From: G965267335 sp965267335
GTDB taxonomy: Bacteria; Bacteroidota; Bacteroidia; Cytophagales; JAAEPT01
NCBI GenBank assembly: GCA_965267335.1
Contig: OZ253953.1
Location: forward strand, 3,038,001 to 3,102,000
Direction: 5' to 3'
DNA: 64,000 bases
This document shows, one piece after another, positions 63,500 to 64,000 of this stretch. A model generated the notes under the pieces. The model had not been told where the DNA came from. It worked only from the letters and a program-made list of their open reading frames with translations, and ran no database searches. The position numbers and the translations under genes are program-made. Each line of letters starts with the position of its first letter. Positions within the stretch are counted from its first letter, which is position 1.

Positions 63500-63796
63500 T
63501 TACGCACTCTTATCCACATTATACAAAGAATGCGCCTGGGGCTTTTCTGAAAACATTTCTTTTACCTTGGGCCATATATCATCAAATAATTCCGAGTTTC
63601 GGTAATCATCAAGATGGTCCAAACTCTTCCAGTGACTGTAAGTAAAAAAAACATTATTTTCCTTATCATCCTTCAGCAACTCAACATTGCTACAGCCATC
63701 AACCGATTCTATCTTGCTCTTGATTGTATCAAAGTAGGATAAGAACTCTTCGACACACTCGGGCTTAAAGGTCATTTTAACGATTCTGATAATCAT
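63500..63796 (-). CDS. ABM-domain putative quinol monooxygenase
   Basis: 98-residue ferredoxin-fold ABM protein (MIIRIVKMTFKPECVEEFL, GCSNVELLKDD, FFTYSHWKSLDHL). It lies 34 bp downstream of the SAM hydroxide adenosyltransferase gene on the same strand, and the pair is likely one operon. Physiological substrate unknown. Confidence 0.85.
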   Translation of the reverse strand: MIIRIVKMTFKPECVEEFLSYFDTIKSKIESVDGCSNVELLKDDKENNVFFTYSHWKSLDHLDDYRNSELFDDIWPKVKEMFSEKPQAHSLYNVDKSA

Positions 63797-63830
63797 TTTG
63801 CTTTGCTCTAACCTCGAAATTACGAAAAAA

Positions 63831-64000
63831 TCATGAAAAGGAAACTATCACAGGACTGTCGTACTTAAGCCCTAACAATTGAGAAGCATTACCTCCAACA
63901 ATAGCTATTTCCAGATAACCAAGGCTATTGAATGTCACACTAACATCGCCTTCATCTACATCATGATATATTTCGTTAAGATGCTTCACACCCTCCCGAG
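63831..64000 (-). CDS. SAM hydroxide adenosyltransferase-family protein, C-terminal end (partial)
   Basis: The reading frame enters from the right edge and ends at TGA 63831-63833; 56 complete codons are visible. They read EGVKHLNEIYHDVDEG..., with NSLGYLEIAI and GNASQLLGLKYDSPV, a pattern close to the C-terminal domain of DUF62/SAM hydroxide adenosyltransferases (hydrolysing SAM to adenosine and methionine). The N-terminal catalytic domain is outside the window. Confidence 0.7.
   Translation of the reverse strand, partial: REGVKHLNEIYHDVDEGDVSVTFNSLGYLEIAIVGGNASQLLGLKYDSPVIVSFS

Noticed and set aside
1..64000. Prophage, insertion sequence or rRNA operon
   Set aside because: No transposase, integrase, phage structural gene or rRNA sequence was recognised anywhere in the window.

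Overview
The window looks like a chromosome segment of a free-living, probably marine, Bacteroidota bacterium of the Cytophagales type. This rests on several seen features: type IX secretion (T9SS) C-terminal sorting domains on six large exported proteins, a GldN-like and a PorP/SprF-like T9SS protein, 7TMR-DISM and REC-histidine kinase signalling proteins, promoters carrying the Bacteroidota -7 box TAnnTTTG, and almost no Shine-Dalgarno sequences. The species cannot be named from sequence alone.

Layout. 1-3821: 3' part of a giant beta-propeller/Ig-repeat T9SS protein. 3824-12173: a six-gene signalling island. A tight minus-strand operon (E1-like/nitroreductase fusion, GNAT acyltransferase-like protein, 7TMR-DISM histidine kinase, REC-histidine kinase) is divergent from a plus-strand REC protein plus PAS-histidine kinase pair. 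12175-23012: mostly housekeeping genes (SixA, TopA, sirtuin, a sigma factor operon, a proline tRNA, GldN-like protein, radical SAM protein, PorP/SprF plus lipoprotein, methyltransferase and glycosyltransferase). 23254-29778: GH9 enzyme, a 0.6 kb intergenic tandem-repeat block, a TerB-like protein, a secreted four-fold beta-trefoil protein, an oxidoreductase and an ABM protein. 29807-50394: an alpha-glucan degradation region: GH13 amylase plus esterase, a small T9SS protein, two GH87-like beta-helix enzymes behind two outer-membrane barrels and two lipoproteins, a lectin/CBM9-like T9SS protein, and a SusB-like GH97. No SusC/SusD pair is visible. 50641-64000: a CrtA-like pair, a lipoprotein, a 1813-residue lectin/Ig adhesin, a propeller lipoprotein, a leucine tRNA, and the end of a SAM hydroxide adenosyltransferase gene.

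Two observations stand out. First, six promoters in the glucan region and in front of the giant lectin share one architecture: four 11-bp units (box 1 nTTGTAGTGTn, boxes 2 and 4 TTTGTnGGGGn, unit 3 free), then 30-31 bp, then a TAnnTTTG-like -7 box. Together they define a regulon that joins GH13/esterase, GH87, GH97 and the two lectin proteins. Second, the signalling island couples two candidate small-molecule-making enzymes directly to a membrane-sensor kinase relay that has no DNA-binding output in the window; this suggests a self-made signal or modification cue.

Working model (inference): an unseen activator switches on surface lectins, barrels and lipoproteins that capture an alpha-1,3/alpha-1,4-glucan. 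GH87 and GH13 enzymes cut it outside or in the periplasm, and the GH97 lipoprotein finishes oligosaccharides to glucose.
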